Positions 10,245 through 18,643 of a stretch of DNA of 35,563 nucleotides are shown here, one piece after another. Below the pieces are notes generated by a model that was not told the DNA's origin, did no database searches, and saw only the letters and a program-made list of their open reading frames with translations. Position numbers and translations under genes: made by a program. The stretch is from Halothiobacillaceae bacterium (GTDB lineage: Bacteria > Pseudomonadota > Gammaproteobacteria > Halothiobacillales > Halothiobacillaceae). The stretch spans positions 1 to 35,563 of the forward strand of contig SDAY01000009.1 in NCBI GenBank assembly GCA_006212015.1, in the 5' to 3' direction. The first letter of the stretch is position 1, and each line of letters opens with the position of its first letter.

Positions 10245-11354
10245 ATGATGAACCCCCTGCCCCGTCTCCTGTTCGCCCTGACCCTGACCTCGGGCCTTGC
10301 CTGGGGCGGCGAGGGCCCCCTGCCGGTCCATGTCGACGCCTACGACGCCAACATCCTTTATACCGGACACTTCGACCGGCGCGACCCGGCAGGCCCCAAA
10401 TGCGCCTGGTCCGCCTGCGCCGCCTCGCTGCGCTTCAGCGGCTCGGCCGTCAACCTGCGCCTGAGCGAGAGCGGCGGCCAGGCGCGCGGCCAGAAGGGCG
10501 TCAACCAATGGCAGGTCGTGCTCGACGGTCAACCGGTCCAGGTGCTCGCGCCCCCGCAAGGCGAAGGCGTGTACCGCATCGCCTCCGACCTCGCGCCAGG
10601 CGAGCACCGGATCGAGCTCGTGCGGCGCACCGAGGGCTCGCTGGGCGTCTCCCAGATTCGCGGCTTCGAGCTGAGCCAGGGCGGGACACCCCTTCCCCCG
10701 CAAGCTCGCGGCCGCCTCATCGAGACGATCGGCGACTCCATCGTCTGCGGCTACGGCAACGAGGCGGCCACCCCGGAAGAGTCTTTCAGCAGCGCCACGG
10801 AGAACGCCTACATGAGCTTCGGCGCCATCGCCGCGCGCGCCGTGCAGGCCGATTACTCCAGCCTGTGCTGGACGGGCATGATGCTGCGCGGGCTGCAACG
10901 CAGCGCGGCCAGCCTGTTCCTCAAGAACTCGCCGGCGCACATGGCCCCTGACGCGGACTTCTTCCGCGCGATCCCGGACGCCGTGCTGATCCATCTGGGA
11001 ACCAATGACTTTGCCAAGGGCAACCCGGAGGAACAGGCCTGGAGCGATGCCTACAAGACCCTCATCGCGCGGGTACGCGCGCGCTACCCCAGGGCCATAA
11101 TCTACCTCGCCACCAGCCCGATGCTGACGGACTACTGGCCGGAGGGGCAAAAGACCTGGTCCACCCATGCCCTGTACCTGCGCACCATCGTGTCCGACCT
11201 GCACCAGAGCGGCGAGCTGAACGTGCGGTCCATCGTCTTCCCGACCCAGCGCAAGGAAGACGGCATCGGTGCGGACTGGCACCCGAGCGTCAATACGCAC
11301 AAGAAGATGGCCGACACCTGGGCGCAGGCCCTGAAGAAGGACTTGAAGTGGTAA
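10245..11354 (+). CDS. Secreted SGNH/GDSL hydrolase, CE2-like esterase (copy 2)
   Basis: This 369-residue protein is a tandem paralogue of the gene ending at 10187, with long identical stretches (for example GSLGVSQ, LGTNDFAKGNP, PEGQ, GIGAD.HPS). It has a signal peptide (near GLAWG-GE), an N-terminal sandwich-like domain, and an SGNH domain with canonical IGDSIVCGYG (Ser165), LGTND (Asn254) and GADWHPS (His346). The gap to copy 1 is 57 bp and holds GAGGA at 10232-10236. A second ATG at 10248 is equally possible. By family it is probably a periplasmic or extracellular carbohydrate O-deacetylase. The duplication and the difference at block I suggest divergence of substrate or rate (inference). 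Confidence 0.82.
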   Translation: MMNPLPRLLFALTLTSGLAWGGEGPLPVHVDAYDANILYTGHFDRRDPAGPKCAWSACAASLRFSGSAVNLRLSESGGQARGQKGVNQWQVVLDGQPVQVLAPPQGEGVYRIASDLAPGEHRIELVRRTEGSLGVSQIRGFELSQGGTPLPPQARGRLIETIGDSIVCGYGNEAATPEESFSSATENAYMSFGAIAARAVQADYSSLCWTGMMLRGLQRSAASLFLKNSPAHMAPDADFFRAIPDAVLIHLGTNDFAKGNPEEQAWSDAYKTLIARVRARYPRAIIYLATSPMLTDYWPEGQKTWSTHALYLRTIVSDLHQSGELNVRSIVFPTQRKEDGIGADWHPSVNTHKKMADTWAQALKKDLKW

Positions 11355-11448
11355 GCGCCGGCATCCCGGAGCGGGGCGAGAACAGGGCCACGAATCTCGC
11401 CCAGCGGACACCCCTGTGGCGGGCAGCGGCTCAGCGCCTGTTCACGAT

Positions 11449-11683
11449 CTCTCGGACGCTGTGAATTGCCCCCACACGACCTGATCAGGCATCGTCGAGC
11501 AGCCCGAATGAAGTGCAGCGAAATCCGGGAATTCGAGGCGGGGCAAGGGGTAAATGCGCCAGCTTCGCGTTAGCAACGCTCCCCCCTGTGTAAAGAGGCT
11601 TGTGAAGCCATCGTTGCACGTACACCCCACGTCGTGTTCGGGACAGAAATCAGAGGGTGGTCGATTTATTCACAGGCGCTCAG
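11449..11683. repeat. Dispersed ~235-bp repeat, copy A (inverted ends)
   Basis: This stretch fills most of the gap between the second esterase gene and xth and contains no convincing gene. Its left arm (CTGTGAATT, CTGATCAGGCATCGTC, and further) and right arm (CTTGTGAAG, ACGTCGTG, CAGAAATC, TTATTCACAG) align closely with 13957-14194. The central 60-70 bases do not align. The ends are inverted: CTGTGAATT on the left against ATTCACAG on the right. A further partial copy of the end, CTCAGCGCCTGT, lies at 11430-11441 in the opposite orientation. The right end supplies the TGA stop of xth (11680-11682). Confidence 0.7.
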
Positions 11684-12462
11684 CCCAGCCCCGGCAGGTC
11701 GTAGTCCATGATCAGCGGGGCGTGGTCGGAGAAGCGACTGTCCTTCCAGATCGACGCGGCCAGCACCTTGTCAGCGAGGTCCGGCGTGACCATCGGATAG
11801 TCGATCCGCCAGCCGACGTTCTTGGCCCAGGCCTGGCCCCGGTTGGACCACCAGGTGTACTGGTCCGCCTCCTGGTTCACCACGCGGAAGGCGTCCACCC
11901 AGCCGTCCACATCAAAACGGGCATCCAGCCAGGCGCGCTCGTGCGGCAGGAAGCCGGAGTTCTTCTGGTTGCCGCGCCAGTTCTTCAGGTCGATCGGCCT
12001 GTGCGCGATGTTCCAGTCGGCGCAGATGATGACGCTGCGCCCCGCGTCCTTCAGCTCGCGCATCTTCTCGGGGAAGACGTCGAGGAAGCGGTCCTTGCTC
12101 GCCTGCCGCTCCGGCCCGGCGGAGCCTGACGGCGCGTACAGGCTGATGACGCTGAGATTGCCGAAGCGCGCCTCGATGTAGCGCCCCTCGCGGTCGAATT
12201 CCTCCATACCGAAACCGGCGATCACGTCATCCGGCTCGCGCCGGGCGTACAGGCCCACGCCGCTGTAGCCCTTGCGCTCGGCGGGTTCGTAGTAGCAGCG
12301 GTAACCCTCGGGCCAGAACACGGGATCGCCGAGCTGGTCGACCTGCGCCTTGAGCTCCTGCAGGCAGACGATGTCGGCGTGCTGCGTGGGAAGCCAGTCG
12401 AAGAAGCCCTTGCTGGCCGCCGAGCGGATGCCGTTGAGGTTGGCGGTGATGACGCGCAGCAT
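11680..12462 (-). CDS. xth: Exodeoxyribonuclease III
   Basis: This 260-residue member of the EEP nuclease superfamily has the AP-endonuclease catalytic set: Asn8, Glu36 in LQELK, Asp149 and Asn151 in ADWN, Asp221 in WRIDY, and the terminal SDHAPL with Asp246-His247. It removes 3' blocks and cleaves abasic sites in DNA base-excision repair. The length is normal for bacterial exonuclease III. The gene starts 3 bases after the der stop, so it is very probably read from the der transcript. Its stop codon lies inside the end of dispersed repeat copy A. Confidence 0.95.
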   Translation of the reverse strand: MLRVITANLNGIRSAASKGFFDWLPTQHADIVCLQELKAQVDQLGDPVFWPEGYRCYYEPAERKGYSGVGLYARREPDDVIAGFGMEEFDREGRYIEARFGNLSVISLYAPSGSAGPERQASKDRFLDVFPEKMRELKDAGRSVIICADWNIAHRPIDLKNWRGNQKNSGFLPHERAWLDARFDVDGWVDAFRVVNQEADQYTWWSNRGQAWAKNVGWRIDYPMVTPDLADKVLAASIWKDSRFSDHAPLIMDYDLPGLG

Positions 12463-12465
12463 GGG

Positions 12466-13890
12466 TTATTTCTTCTCGCCGCGCGCGACCTTGCCCTTGT
12501 TGATCCGGCGGTCGCGCTTGTCCTTGAGATGCTGCATCAGCGACTTGGTGTTGCGCTGGGCGTCCGGCTGGTAGGGGTTCTCGTCGGTCTTGAACTGCAG
12601 CCTGACCGGGGTGGCGTACAGGGCGAAGGTCTCGCGGAAGAACTTCTCCAGATAGCGCTTGTACGAGCCCGGCAGGCGGTCGGTCTGCTTGCCGTGGATG
12701 ATGATGGTCGGTGGAAAGCGTCCGCCCTGGTGGGCGTAGCGCAGCTTGATCCTTCGGCCGTTGACCAGCGGCGGCTGGTGCTTGAACTGGGCCACCTCCA
12801 GCGAGTCGGTCAGCTTGGGCGTGGACAGCTTGATGCCGGCGGAGGCATGCGCCTTCTCGACCTTGTCCATCAGCAGGCCGACGTTGGAGCCGTGCAGGGC
12901 GGAGATGAAGATGATCTCGGCGTAGTCGATGAAATCCAGGCGGCGATCCAGCTCGACCTTGACCCGCTCGCGCTGGTCCGGGGTCAGGCCGTCCCACTTG
13001 TTGACCGCGATGATCAGGGCGCAGCCGCGCTCGATGACGAAGCCGAGCAGGTGCAGGTCCTGCTCGACCACGCCTTCCTGCGCATCCAGAATCAGCAGCA
13101 CGACCTGCGCGGCATCGATGGCCTGCAGGGTCTTCACCACGCTGAACTTCTCGATCATGTTGTCCACCCGCCCGCGACGGCGCACCCCGGCGGTGTCGAT
13201 CAGGGTGACCGGCTTGCCCTTGTGCTCGTAGGGGATGAACACCGAGTCGCGGGTGGTGCCGGGCATGTCCATGGTCACCATGCGTTCCTCGCCGAGCAGG
13301 CGGTTGACCAGGGTGGACTTGCCGACGTTCGGGCGGCCGATGATGGCGACCTTCATGCCTGCCGCGTCGATGGCGTCGTCGTCCAGCGCTTCCGGCGCCG
13401 GCGGCAGGAGCGCCAGGGTGCGCTCGGCCAGGCCGATCAGGCCACGACCGTGGGAGGCGACCAGGCGCACCGGCTCGCCCAGACCCAGCATGCTGAACTC
13501 GGCCATGACGGTGTTTTCTTCCGCCCCGTCCATCTTGTTGGTGACCAGGATGATGGGCTTGTTCTTGCGCCGCAGTTGCTCGGCCACCGTGCTGTCGGCG
13601 CCGGTCAGGCCCGCGCGGGCGTCGACCAGGAACAGCACCACGTCGGCCTCGTCCACCGCGCGCCAGGTCTGCACCGCCATGCGCTCGTCGAGCACCGCCT
13701 CCTCGCCGGACAGGCCACCGGTGTCGATCAGGATGATGTCGCGGTCGCCCAGGCGCGCCGCGCCGTACTTGCGGTCGCGGGTGAGGCCGGGCTGGTCGGC
13801 GACCAGCGCGTCGCGCGAGCGGGTCATCTGGTTGAAGAGGGTGGACTTGCCGACGTTCGGGCGGCCCACCAGGGCGATCACGGGTTTCAT
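12466..13890 (-). CDS. der: Ribosome biogenesis GTPase Der (EngA)
   Basis: This 474-residue protein has two tandem GTPase domains, each with GRPNVGKS (9-16 and 185-192). The matching base-specificity motifs are NKMD (118-121) and NKWD (297-300). A C-terminal KH-like domain follows. Der is essential for maturation of the 50S subunit. In many Gammaproteobacteria der follows bamB directly; here a DUF945-type gene and a dispersed repeat stand between them. The 66 bases just upstream contain a 7-bp hairpin. I could not identify a consensus promoter with confidence. Confidence 0.97.
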   Translation of the reverse strand: MKPVIALVGRPNVGKSTLFNQMTRSRDALVADQPGLTRDRKYGAARLGDRDIILIDTGGLSGEEAVLDERMAVQTWRAVDEADVVLFLVDARAGLTGADSTVAEQLRRKNKPIILVTNKMDGAEENTVMAEFSMLGLGEPVRLVASHGRGLIGLAERTLALLPPAPEALDDDAIDAAGMKVAIIGRPNVGKSTLVNRLLGEERMVTMDMPGTTRDSVFIPYEHKGKPVTLIDTAGVRRRGRVDNMIEKFSVVKTLQAIDAAQVVLLILDAQEGVVEQDLHLLGFVIERGCALIIAVNKWDGLTPDQRERVKVELDRRLDFIDYAEIIFISALHGSNVGLLMDKVEKAHASAGIKLSTPKLTDSLEVAQFKHQPPLVNGRRIKLRYAHQGGRFPPTIIIHGKQTDRLPGSYKRYLEKFFRETFALYATPVRLQFKTDENPYQPDAQRNTKSLMQHLKDKRDRRINKGKVARGEKK

Positions 13891-13909
13891 GGGTTCATGT
13901 ACTCAATGC

Positions 13910-13931
13910 GCGCCGGACTATTTCCCGGCGC
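13910..13931. repeat. Small hairpin in the der leader
   Basis: The perfect 7-bp inverted repeat GCGCCGG/CCGGCGC (13910-13916, 13925-13931) has an 8-base loop and starts 20 bases upstream of the der ATG. It lies between repeat copy B and der. There is no T-tract. It could be a leader structure or a REP-like remnant. Confidence 0.45.
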
Positions 13932-13956
13932 AATGTTGTTGATTATGCGGCAAAAA

Positions 13957-14194
13957 CTCTCAGCGGCCGTGAATTTTTCACCCCACATGAGCTGATCAGG
14001 CATCGTCAAGTCACCCGGATGCAACACAGCGGAATCCGGGGGATTTGAAGCACCCATCCAGGCGACGCCGGCCCTTGGCGGGAGGAGCACGCTCGCTCCT
14101 ACATGCGAAGACTTGTGAAGTCATCGGCAAGCACACCCAACGTCGTGATCAGGGCAGAAATCGGGGCGCAGTCGATTCATTCACAGCCTCTCAG
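13957..14194. repeat. Dispersed ~238-bp repeat, copy B (inverted ends, nested REP-like hairpin)
   Basis: Both arms align with 11449-11683. The left end reads CTCAGCGGCCGTGAAT and the right end reads ATTCACAGCCTCTCAG, so the termini are inverted. The centre carries AGGAGC/GCTCCT (14083-14088, 14095-14100), resembling the GTAGGAGC-type REP at 18587. As in copy A, the right end provides the TGA stop of the neighbouring minus-strand gene (14191-14193). I see no open frame in it that looks like a real protein. The 300-bp gap between der and the DUF945 gene holds only this element and the small hairpin. Confidence 0.7.
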
Positions 14195-15444
14195 TCGATG
14201 CCGTCTGAATTCAGTGGCGAGCCGGTGCCCAGCACCTCGTCGAGCGCCATCGGCCGCCCCGACAAGGTCAAGCCACCATCCCACAGGCTGGCCGCCCCTT
14301 GCAGCCAGTCCGCGCCATCCAGAATGTGCTGCTCCTTCAGTGTCTCCAGCAGACGCTCCGCGCCCGCCTCGTCGCCGACCCAGCGGCTGTCCCGGATCGC
14401 CTTGATGGCCACGGCACGGTCGGCGCCAAGGCGCAGGTCCACATGCAGCCGCCGCAGCCCGCTCGAGGCCTCTCGCCCACGCATCAGTCCCTCCAGTCTC
14501 ATCCGCCCGGCGGGCTGGGCCAGCTCGAATCGCTCCAGCACGATCTCGCCCTGCCCCAGCGCCATCCCCAGCCGATCCAGCTGGCGCCGGAGGCGCCGCG
14601 GGTCATTCAGCCTGAGCGCCCGCCGGTCGAGGCTTGCGCGCAAGGCCGACCCATCCACCGCCTGCCAGCGCAGCGCCATGTCCAGCCCGCCAAGATCCGC
14701 GCCGCCACGCACGCCCTGCCACTGCAGGCTCATGCGCCGCCAGCCCTCCGCCCCCGGCTCCATGCTCAGGTCGAGTCGCGGCTGGTCGATCAGCCAGGCC
14801 TCCGCGCCCCTGCCAAGCCCCGCCCGAACGGCATCCAGCCCGACCGCGCCCTCGGCCCGGCCATGACCACCGACCAGCCGCGCCCGGACATTCATCTCGG
14901 CCAACCTGGCATCGCCCTGTACATGCTTGATCAGCAGCCCCGGCAAGCGGGCCTCCCCGACCAGGGTTCGGGAACCGCGCTGCATGCGGAAACGCCCGAT
15001 GACTTCATCGCCGCCGCTGGAGAGGCGCCAGACATCCATCCGCACGTCGCCCAGCAGACCGACCTTCAGCCGCAGCTCAAGCCGCTCTTGCGGCGGGAAG
15101 GGCGTGACGCCCCCCTGCCCCGGCCATGGCGCACGCATGCCCAGCCAGCCCAGCCCCACCGCGCCGAGCCATGGGCCATGCTGGATATCCAGCGCCAGCG
15201 GGATCGCCTCCCGCAGGGATGGCAGATGCAGCTCGACCTGCGCGCTGCCATGCCCCCACGCGCGCTGCATGCCCGTCAGTCGCGCCTCGCCCTGCAAGGC
15301 CTGCCCCAGGCCGTCGAGCACGGCCGGCATGGCGCGTTCCGCCACCTTGCCCGCCTGCCAGGGCAGCAGCAGGCCAAGGAGCGCAAAAAACACAAGCCCC
15401 CAGAGCGTCATCGCCCAGGGGGCCAGCCATCGCGAGTTCAGCAC
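14191..15444 (-). CDS. DUF945 (YdgA-like) family protein
   Basis: The predicted protein has 417 residues from a GTG start. It has one N-terminal membrane helix (TLWGLVFFALLGLLLPW), then a long region rich in beta-strand-like alternation. The ALDIQHGPW segment matches the DUF945/YdgA pattern of a conserved hHGP motif. No enzyme motif is visible. The frame is open further upstream, but that part overlaps bamB and reads as its shadow. GTG at 15444 is chosen because it precedes the hydrophobic helix; ATG at 15411 is the alternative. The gene lies 25 bases after bamB and is not usually found between bamB and der. An inner-membrane-anchored periplasmic protein of unknown function is the safest statement. 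Confidence 0.65.
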   Translation of the reverse strand: MLNSRWLAPWAMTLWGLVFFALLGLLLPWQAGKVAERAMPAVLDGLGQALQGEARLTGMQRAWGHGSAQVELHLPSLREAIPLALDIQHGPWLGAVGLGWLGMRAPWPGQGGVTPFPPQERLELRLKVGLLGDVRMDVWRLSSGGDEVIGRFRMQRGSRTLVGEARLPGLLIKHVQGDARLAEMNVRARLVGGHGRAEGAVGLDAVRAGLGRGAEAWLIDQPRLDLSMEPGAEGWRRMSLQWQGVRGGADLGGLDMALRWQAVDGSALRASLDRRALRLNDPRRLRRQLDRLGMALGQGEIVLERFELAQPAGRMRLEGLMRGREASSGLRRLHVDLRLGADRAVAIKAIRDSRWVGDEAGAERLLETLKEQHILDGADWLQGAASLWDGGLTLSGRPMALDEVLGTGSPLNSDGID

Positions 15445-15469
15445 GGCGGCGCGACCGGAGGGGCTGTCC

Positions 15470-16639
15470 TCAGGGGGCCGGCGCAGTGACCGGCAGGGCC
15501 TGCACCGCAGCGACGCGACCGTCGCGCCCCTGCACGACCAGCAGCTCGCCCGCCAGGCGTGGGGCGCCGACGATCGCGGAACTGAGCGGGCGCAGGCGCG
15601 CCAGCAGGCGGCCATCCTCGGCGGACAGCCAGTGCAGATAGCCTTCGCCATCGCCCACCACCACCATGTCGCCAACCCGCGCCGGCGCGGTGACGCCGCG
15701 CGCATGCAGGGCATCCTGGTTCCACAGCGGCTTGCCGCTGCGCTTGTCGATCGCCATCACGGTGCCGTGCGCATCGGTCAGGTAGAGGTTGGCGCGGTCA
15801 TGGGCGAGGTCGCTGAAACCGGACAGGTCACGCGACCAGATCAGCTGGGTGCTGGCGGCGTCGATGGCCACCAGACGGCCCTGGTAGGCCAGCGCATAGA
15901 TCACGCCGCGATCGAGGATCGGGGTGCTGTCCACGTCGACCATGCGCTCCACCTCGGAGCGCCCCTTCGGCAGGGCGACGTTGACGGTGAACAGCTTGCG
16001 GCCCTGCTCCAGCGCGTAGGCGGCGAGCTCGCCATTGTCGAAACCGGCGATCACGGCATCCTCGAGCAGCAGCGGACGGCTGGTGCCCTGCAGGGAGAGC
16101 GGCGGCACCGGACGGGTGTCCGCCCAGCGGCGCTCGCCCGTGGCCGCATCCAGCACCATCAGCCGCCCGTCAGCGCCGCGCAGGGCCACCCGGCCCGCGC
16201 CGACCACGGCGGGCGCATAGGCCACGCTGCCGATGTTCTGGCGCCAGCGCTGCTCGCCGCTCGCGGCATCCAGCGCCACGATCTCGCCCTCGCGCCCGTT
16301 GACGATGACCAGCCCGGCGCCGCCGCCGACACCGCCGGCCACCTGCAGATCAAGCTCGCGCTTCCAGCGCACGGCGCCCGTGGCGCTGTCATGGGCCACG
16401 ACCAGGCCGCGGCCATCCACGGCGATGACCGCGCCTTCGGACACATGGGGCGTCAGGGCCAGCAGGCCGGTTGCATCGCTGCTTCCGGCGGAGGACGACC
16501 AGACCTCGCGCGGGGTGAAGCTGGCGCTGATGTCGGCCAGCCTGGCGGGCGGTTCGACATGGTCGCGCTTGGCACTGCAGCCGCTGAGGGCAACGACCGC
16601 CGCCAGCAGGCCGAGTCCCAGCCATTCGATTCGCATCAT
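15470..16639 (-). CDS. bamB: Outer-membrane protein assembly factor BamB
   Basis: This 389-residue lipoprotein has a signal peptide ending in the lipobox ALSGC (Cys21) and then a PQQ-like eight-bladed beta-propeller. Repeated blade motifs are visible, such as DAASGEQRW, DAATGERRW and DKRSGKPLW. BamB is the lipoprotein of the BAM complex that helps insert beta-barrel proteins into the outer membrane. The start overlaps the stop of yfgM by ATGA, and a second in-frame ATG follows immediately. The position after hisS-yfgM is the conserved gammaproteobacterial order. Confidence 0.94.
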   Translation of the reverse strand: MMRIEWLGLGLLAAVVALSGCSAKRDHVEPPARLADISASFTPREVWSSSAGSSDATGLLALTPHVSEGAVIAVDGRGLVVAHDSATGAVRWKRELDLQVAGGVGGGAGLVIVNGREGEIVALDAASGEQRWRQNIGSVAYAPAVVGAGRVALRGADGRLMVLDAATGERRWADTRPVPPLSLQGTSRPLLLEDAVIAGFDNGELAAYALEQGRKLFTVNVALPKGRSEVERMVDVDSTPILDRGVIYALAYQGRLVAIDAASTQLIWSRDLSGFSDLAHDRANLYLTDAHGTVMAIDKRSGKPLWNQDALHARGVTAPARVGDMVVVGDGEGYLHWLSAEDGRLLARLRPLSSAIVGAPRLAGELLVVQGRDGRVAAVQALPVTAPAP

Positions 16640-17271
16640 GACGTCGATCCTCCAAGGTCGTCGCGCCTGAGGCGGATCAGACCCGTCTCCTGCCCCAGCA
16701 GGGCGGCCTGCGCCAGCGCCGCGTCATAGGCCTTGCGCGCCTCGTCCGGGCGCTTGAGCGCCAGCAGCAGGTCGCCGCGCAGGGTTTCGGCCTCGGCCAT
16801 GAAGGCCTCCGGCCAGGCCGTATCGAGCTGCCTGAGCGCAGCCTCGGCATCGCCCATGCCCCAGTCTAGGCGGGCCAGACGCAGGCGGGCAAGGAACTTG
16901 ATGGACTCGTCGCGGCCGTTGTCGACCAGATGCTGAAGGCGGACGCGCGCAGCATCCGCCTGGCCGCCCTCCACCTCGACGCGGGCCAGCGCCAGCGCGG
17001 CGAGGTCGGCATAGGTGGTGCCGGCGAAGTCACTCAGCAGGCGCTCGGCGGGGGCTCGGGCCTCCGCCGGCGCGCTGTCCAGCTTGGCCAGCAGCTCGGC
17101 ATAGACCTGACCGGCGAGATGGGCCTTGGCCTCGCGCTGGCCCTGCCACCACTGCCACCCCAGGGTGATGACGACCGCCAGCGCGAGGCCGCCGATGACC
17201 GCTACGCCATTCTCGCGCCACCAGCGCTTGAACGCCTCGACCTGTTCTTCTTCGTTCGCATCGTAGGCCAC
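16636..17271 (-). CDS. yfgM: YfgM family tetratricopeptide protein (ancillary SecYEG translocon subunit)
   Basis: This 211-residue protein has a short cytoplasmic N-terminus (EEEQVEAFKRWWRENG), one membrane helix (about 22-43), and a periplasmic helical region of TPR-like repeats. In E. coli the homologue binds SecYEG and the chaperone PpiD and helps hand over exported proteins. The start is GTG at 17271, backed by GAGGA seven bases upstream. That site overlaps the end of hisS, which stops 9 bases before. The overlap with bamB suggests coupled translation of two envelope-biogenesis proteins. Confidence 0.9.
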   Translation of the reverse strand: MAYDANEEEQVEAFKRWWRENGVAVIGGLALAVVITLGWQWWQGQREAKAHLAGQVYAELLAKLDSAPAEARAPAERLLSDFAGTTYADLAALALARVEVEGGQADAARVRLQHLVDNGRDESIKFLARLRLARLDWGMGDAEAALRQLDTAWPEAFMAEAETLRGDLLLALKRPDEARKAYDAALAQAALLGQETGLIRLRRDDLGGSTS

Positions 17272-17280
17272 GGGTAATCC

Positions 17281-18570
17281 TCAAACTTGTCCGAATCGTT
17301 GTGCTTCAAGCATGGCGGCCAGCTGGTCGAGGGCCACCGATTGCTGCTCGCCCTCGCCACGCAAGGGCTTGAGCTGGGCCACGCCCTGCCTGACCTCGTC
17401 CTCGCCCAAGACCACGGCGAAGGCCGCGCCGGACTTGTCGGCGCGCTTGAATTGCGCCTTGAAGCCGCCGCCGCCCGCGTTGTTCTGGACGCGCAGACCC
17501 GATACGGCGTCGCGCAGACGCTCGGCCAGCACCAGCGCCTCACGCTCGGCGTCCGCGCCGGTCGAAATCATGTAGACATGCGGCGCGGCGGCCTGAGCCT
17601 GTGCCTCGCCATAGCCCTCGCCCAGCAGGGCGAGCAGGCGTTCGAGACCGATGGCAAAGCCCGCCGCCGGGGTGGCGGAGCCGCCGAGCTGGCTCACCAG
17701 CCCGTCGAAACGACCGCCCGCGCAGATGGTGCCTTGGCTACCAAGCCGCGTGGTGACCCATTCAAACACGGTCTTGTTGTAGTAATCCAGCCCGCGCACC
17801 AGGTTGGGATTGACCTCGTAGCCGATGCCCGCGGCATGCAGCAGGTCGCACAGGCGCAGGAAGTCGGCGCGGGAGGCCTCGTCCAGATGCTCGTCCAGAC
17901 GCGGCGCGCCCTGCAGCACCTCGCGCACCTCCGGGTTCTTGGAATCCAGCACGCGCAGCGGGTTGGTCTCCAGCCGGCGACGGCTGTCCTCGTCCAGACG
18001 CGCGTGATGCTGGCGCAGGTAGGCGACCAGGTGCTCGCGATACCGGGCGCGCGCCTCGTTCGAGCCGAGGGTGTTGATCTCGAGCTTGACCTCGTCGATC
18101 AGGCCGAGCTGGCGCCACAGGCGGGCGGCCATCAGGATCAACTCGGCGTCGAGGTCCGGGGTCGCCATGCCGAAGGCCTCCACCCCGAGCTGGTGGAACT
18201 GGCGGTAGCGGCCCTTCTGCGGACGCTCGTGGCGGAACATCGGGCCCATGTACCAGAGGCGTTGCTGCTGGTTGTGCAGCAGGCCGTGCTCCAGGGCCGC
18301 GCGCACGCAGGAGGCGGTGCCCTCGGGACGCAGGGTCAGGCTCTCGCCGTTGCGATCCTCGAAGCTGTACATCTCCTTCTCGACGATGTCGGTGACCTCG
18401 CCGATGGAGCGCTTGAACAGGGCGGTCTGCTCGACCACCGGCATGCGGATCTCGCGGTAGCCGTAGCCCGCCATCAGCTCGCGCAGGATGGCCTCCAGGC
18501 GTTGCCAGCCCGGCGTCTCGTGCGGCAGGGCGTCGTGCATGCCGCGGATGGATTGGATGTGCTTGCTCAT
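17281..18570 (-). CDS. hisS: Histidine--tRNA ligase
   Basis: This 429-residue class II synthetase has the class II motif 2 loop [16 protein letters not shown] (112-127), the histidyl signature [21 protein letters not shown], and motif 3 [10 protein letters not shown]. An anticodon-binding domain ends the protein. Length and motif order are normal, and the ATG at 18570 begins the usual IQSIRGMHD segment. The gene lies downstream of ispG, with a REP-like hairpin in the 73-base gap, and upstream of yfgM. Confidence 0.97.
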   Translation of the reverse strand: MSKHIQSIRGMHDALPHETPGWQRLEAILRELMAGYGYREIRMPVVEQTALFKRSIGEVTDIVEKEMYSFEDRNGESLTLRPEGTASCVRAALEHGLLHNQQQRLWYMGPMFRHERPQKGRYRQFHQLGVEAFGMATPDLDAELILMAARLWRQLGLIDEVKLEINTLGSNEARARYREHLVAYLRQHHARLDEDSRRRLETNPLRVLDSKNPEVREVLQGAPRLDEHLDEASRADFLRLCDLLHAAGIGYEVNPNLVRGLDYYNKTVFEWVTTRLGSQGTICAGGRFDGLVSQLGGSATPAAGFAIGLERLLALLGEGYGEAQAQAAAPHVYMISTGADAEREALVLAERLRDAVSGLRVQNNAGGGGFKAQFKRADKSGAAFAVVLGEDEVRQGVAQLKPLRGEGEQQSVALDQLAAMLEAQRFGQV

Positions 18571-18586
18571 GATTCTGCGATGTTCA

Positions 18587-18633
18587 GTAGGAGCGGCCCT
18601 CGGGCCGCGATTCGGGCCTGGATCCGCTCCTAC
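18587..18633. repeat. REP-like palindromic element between ispG and hisS
   Basis: The perfect 10-bp inverted repeat GTAGGAGCGG / CCGCTCCTAC forms the outer arms (18587-18596, 18624-18633). An inner hairpin GCGGCCC/GGGCCGC (18593-18599, 18602-18608) overlaps the left arm. This is the common GTAGGAGC-type REP known from Pseudomonas and other Gammaproteobacteria. It is intergenic and would be transcribed as part of the ispG-hisS message. Confidence 0.85.
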
Positions 18634-18643
18634 ATCTGAATGG

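Noticed and set aside
11442-11630. Small minus-strand frame of 62 codons in repeat copy A
   Set aside because: It shares peptide similarity with a frame in copy B (13887-14090), but this follows from DNA repeat homology. The frames differ at both ends and lack a ribosome site.
15472-15714. N-terminal extension of the DUF945 frame into bamB
   Set aside because: Residues here are rich in Arg, Cys and Trp and read as a shadow of bamB; the membrane helix starts after the bamB stop.
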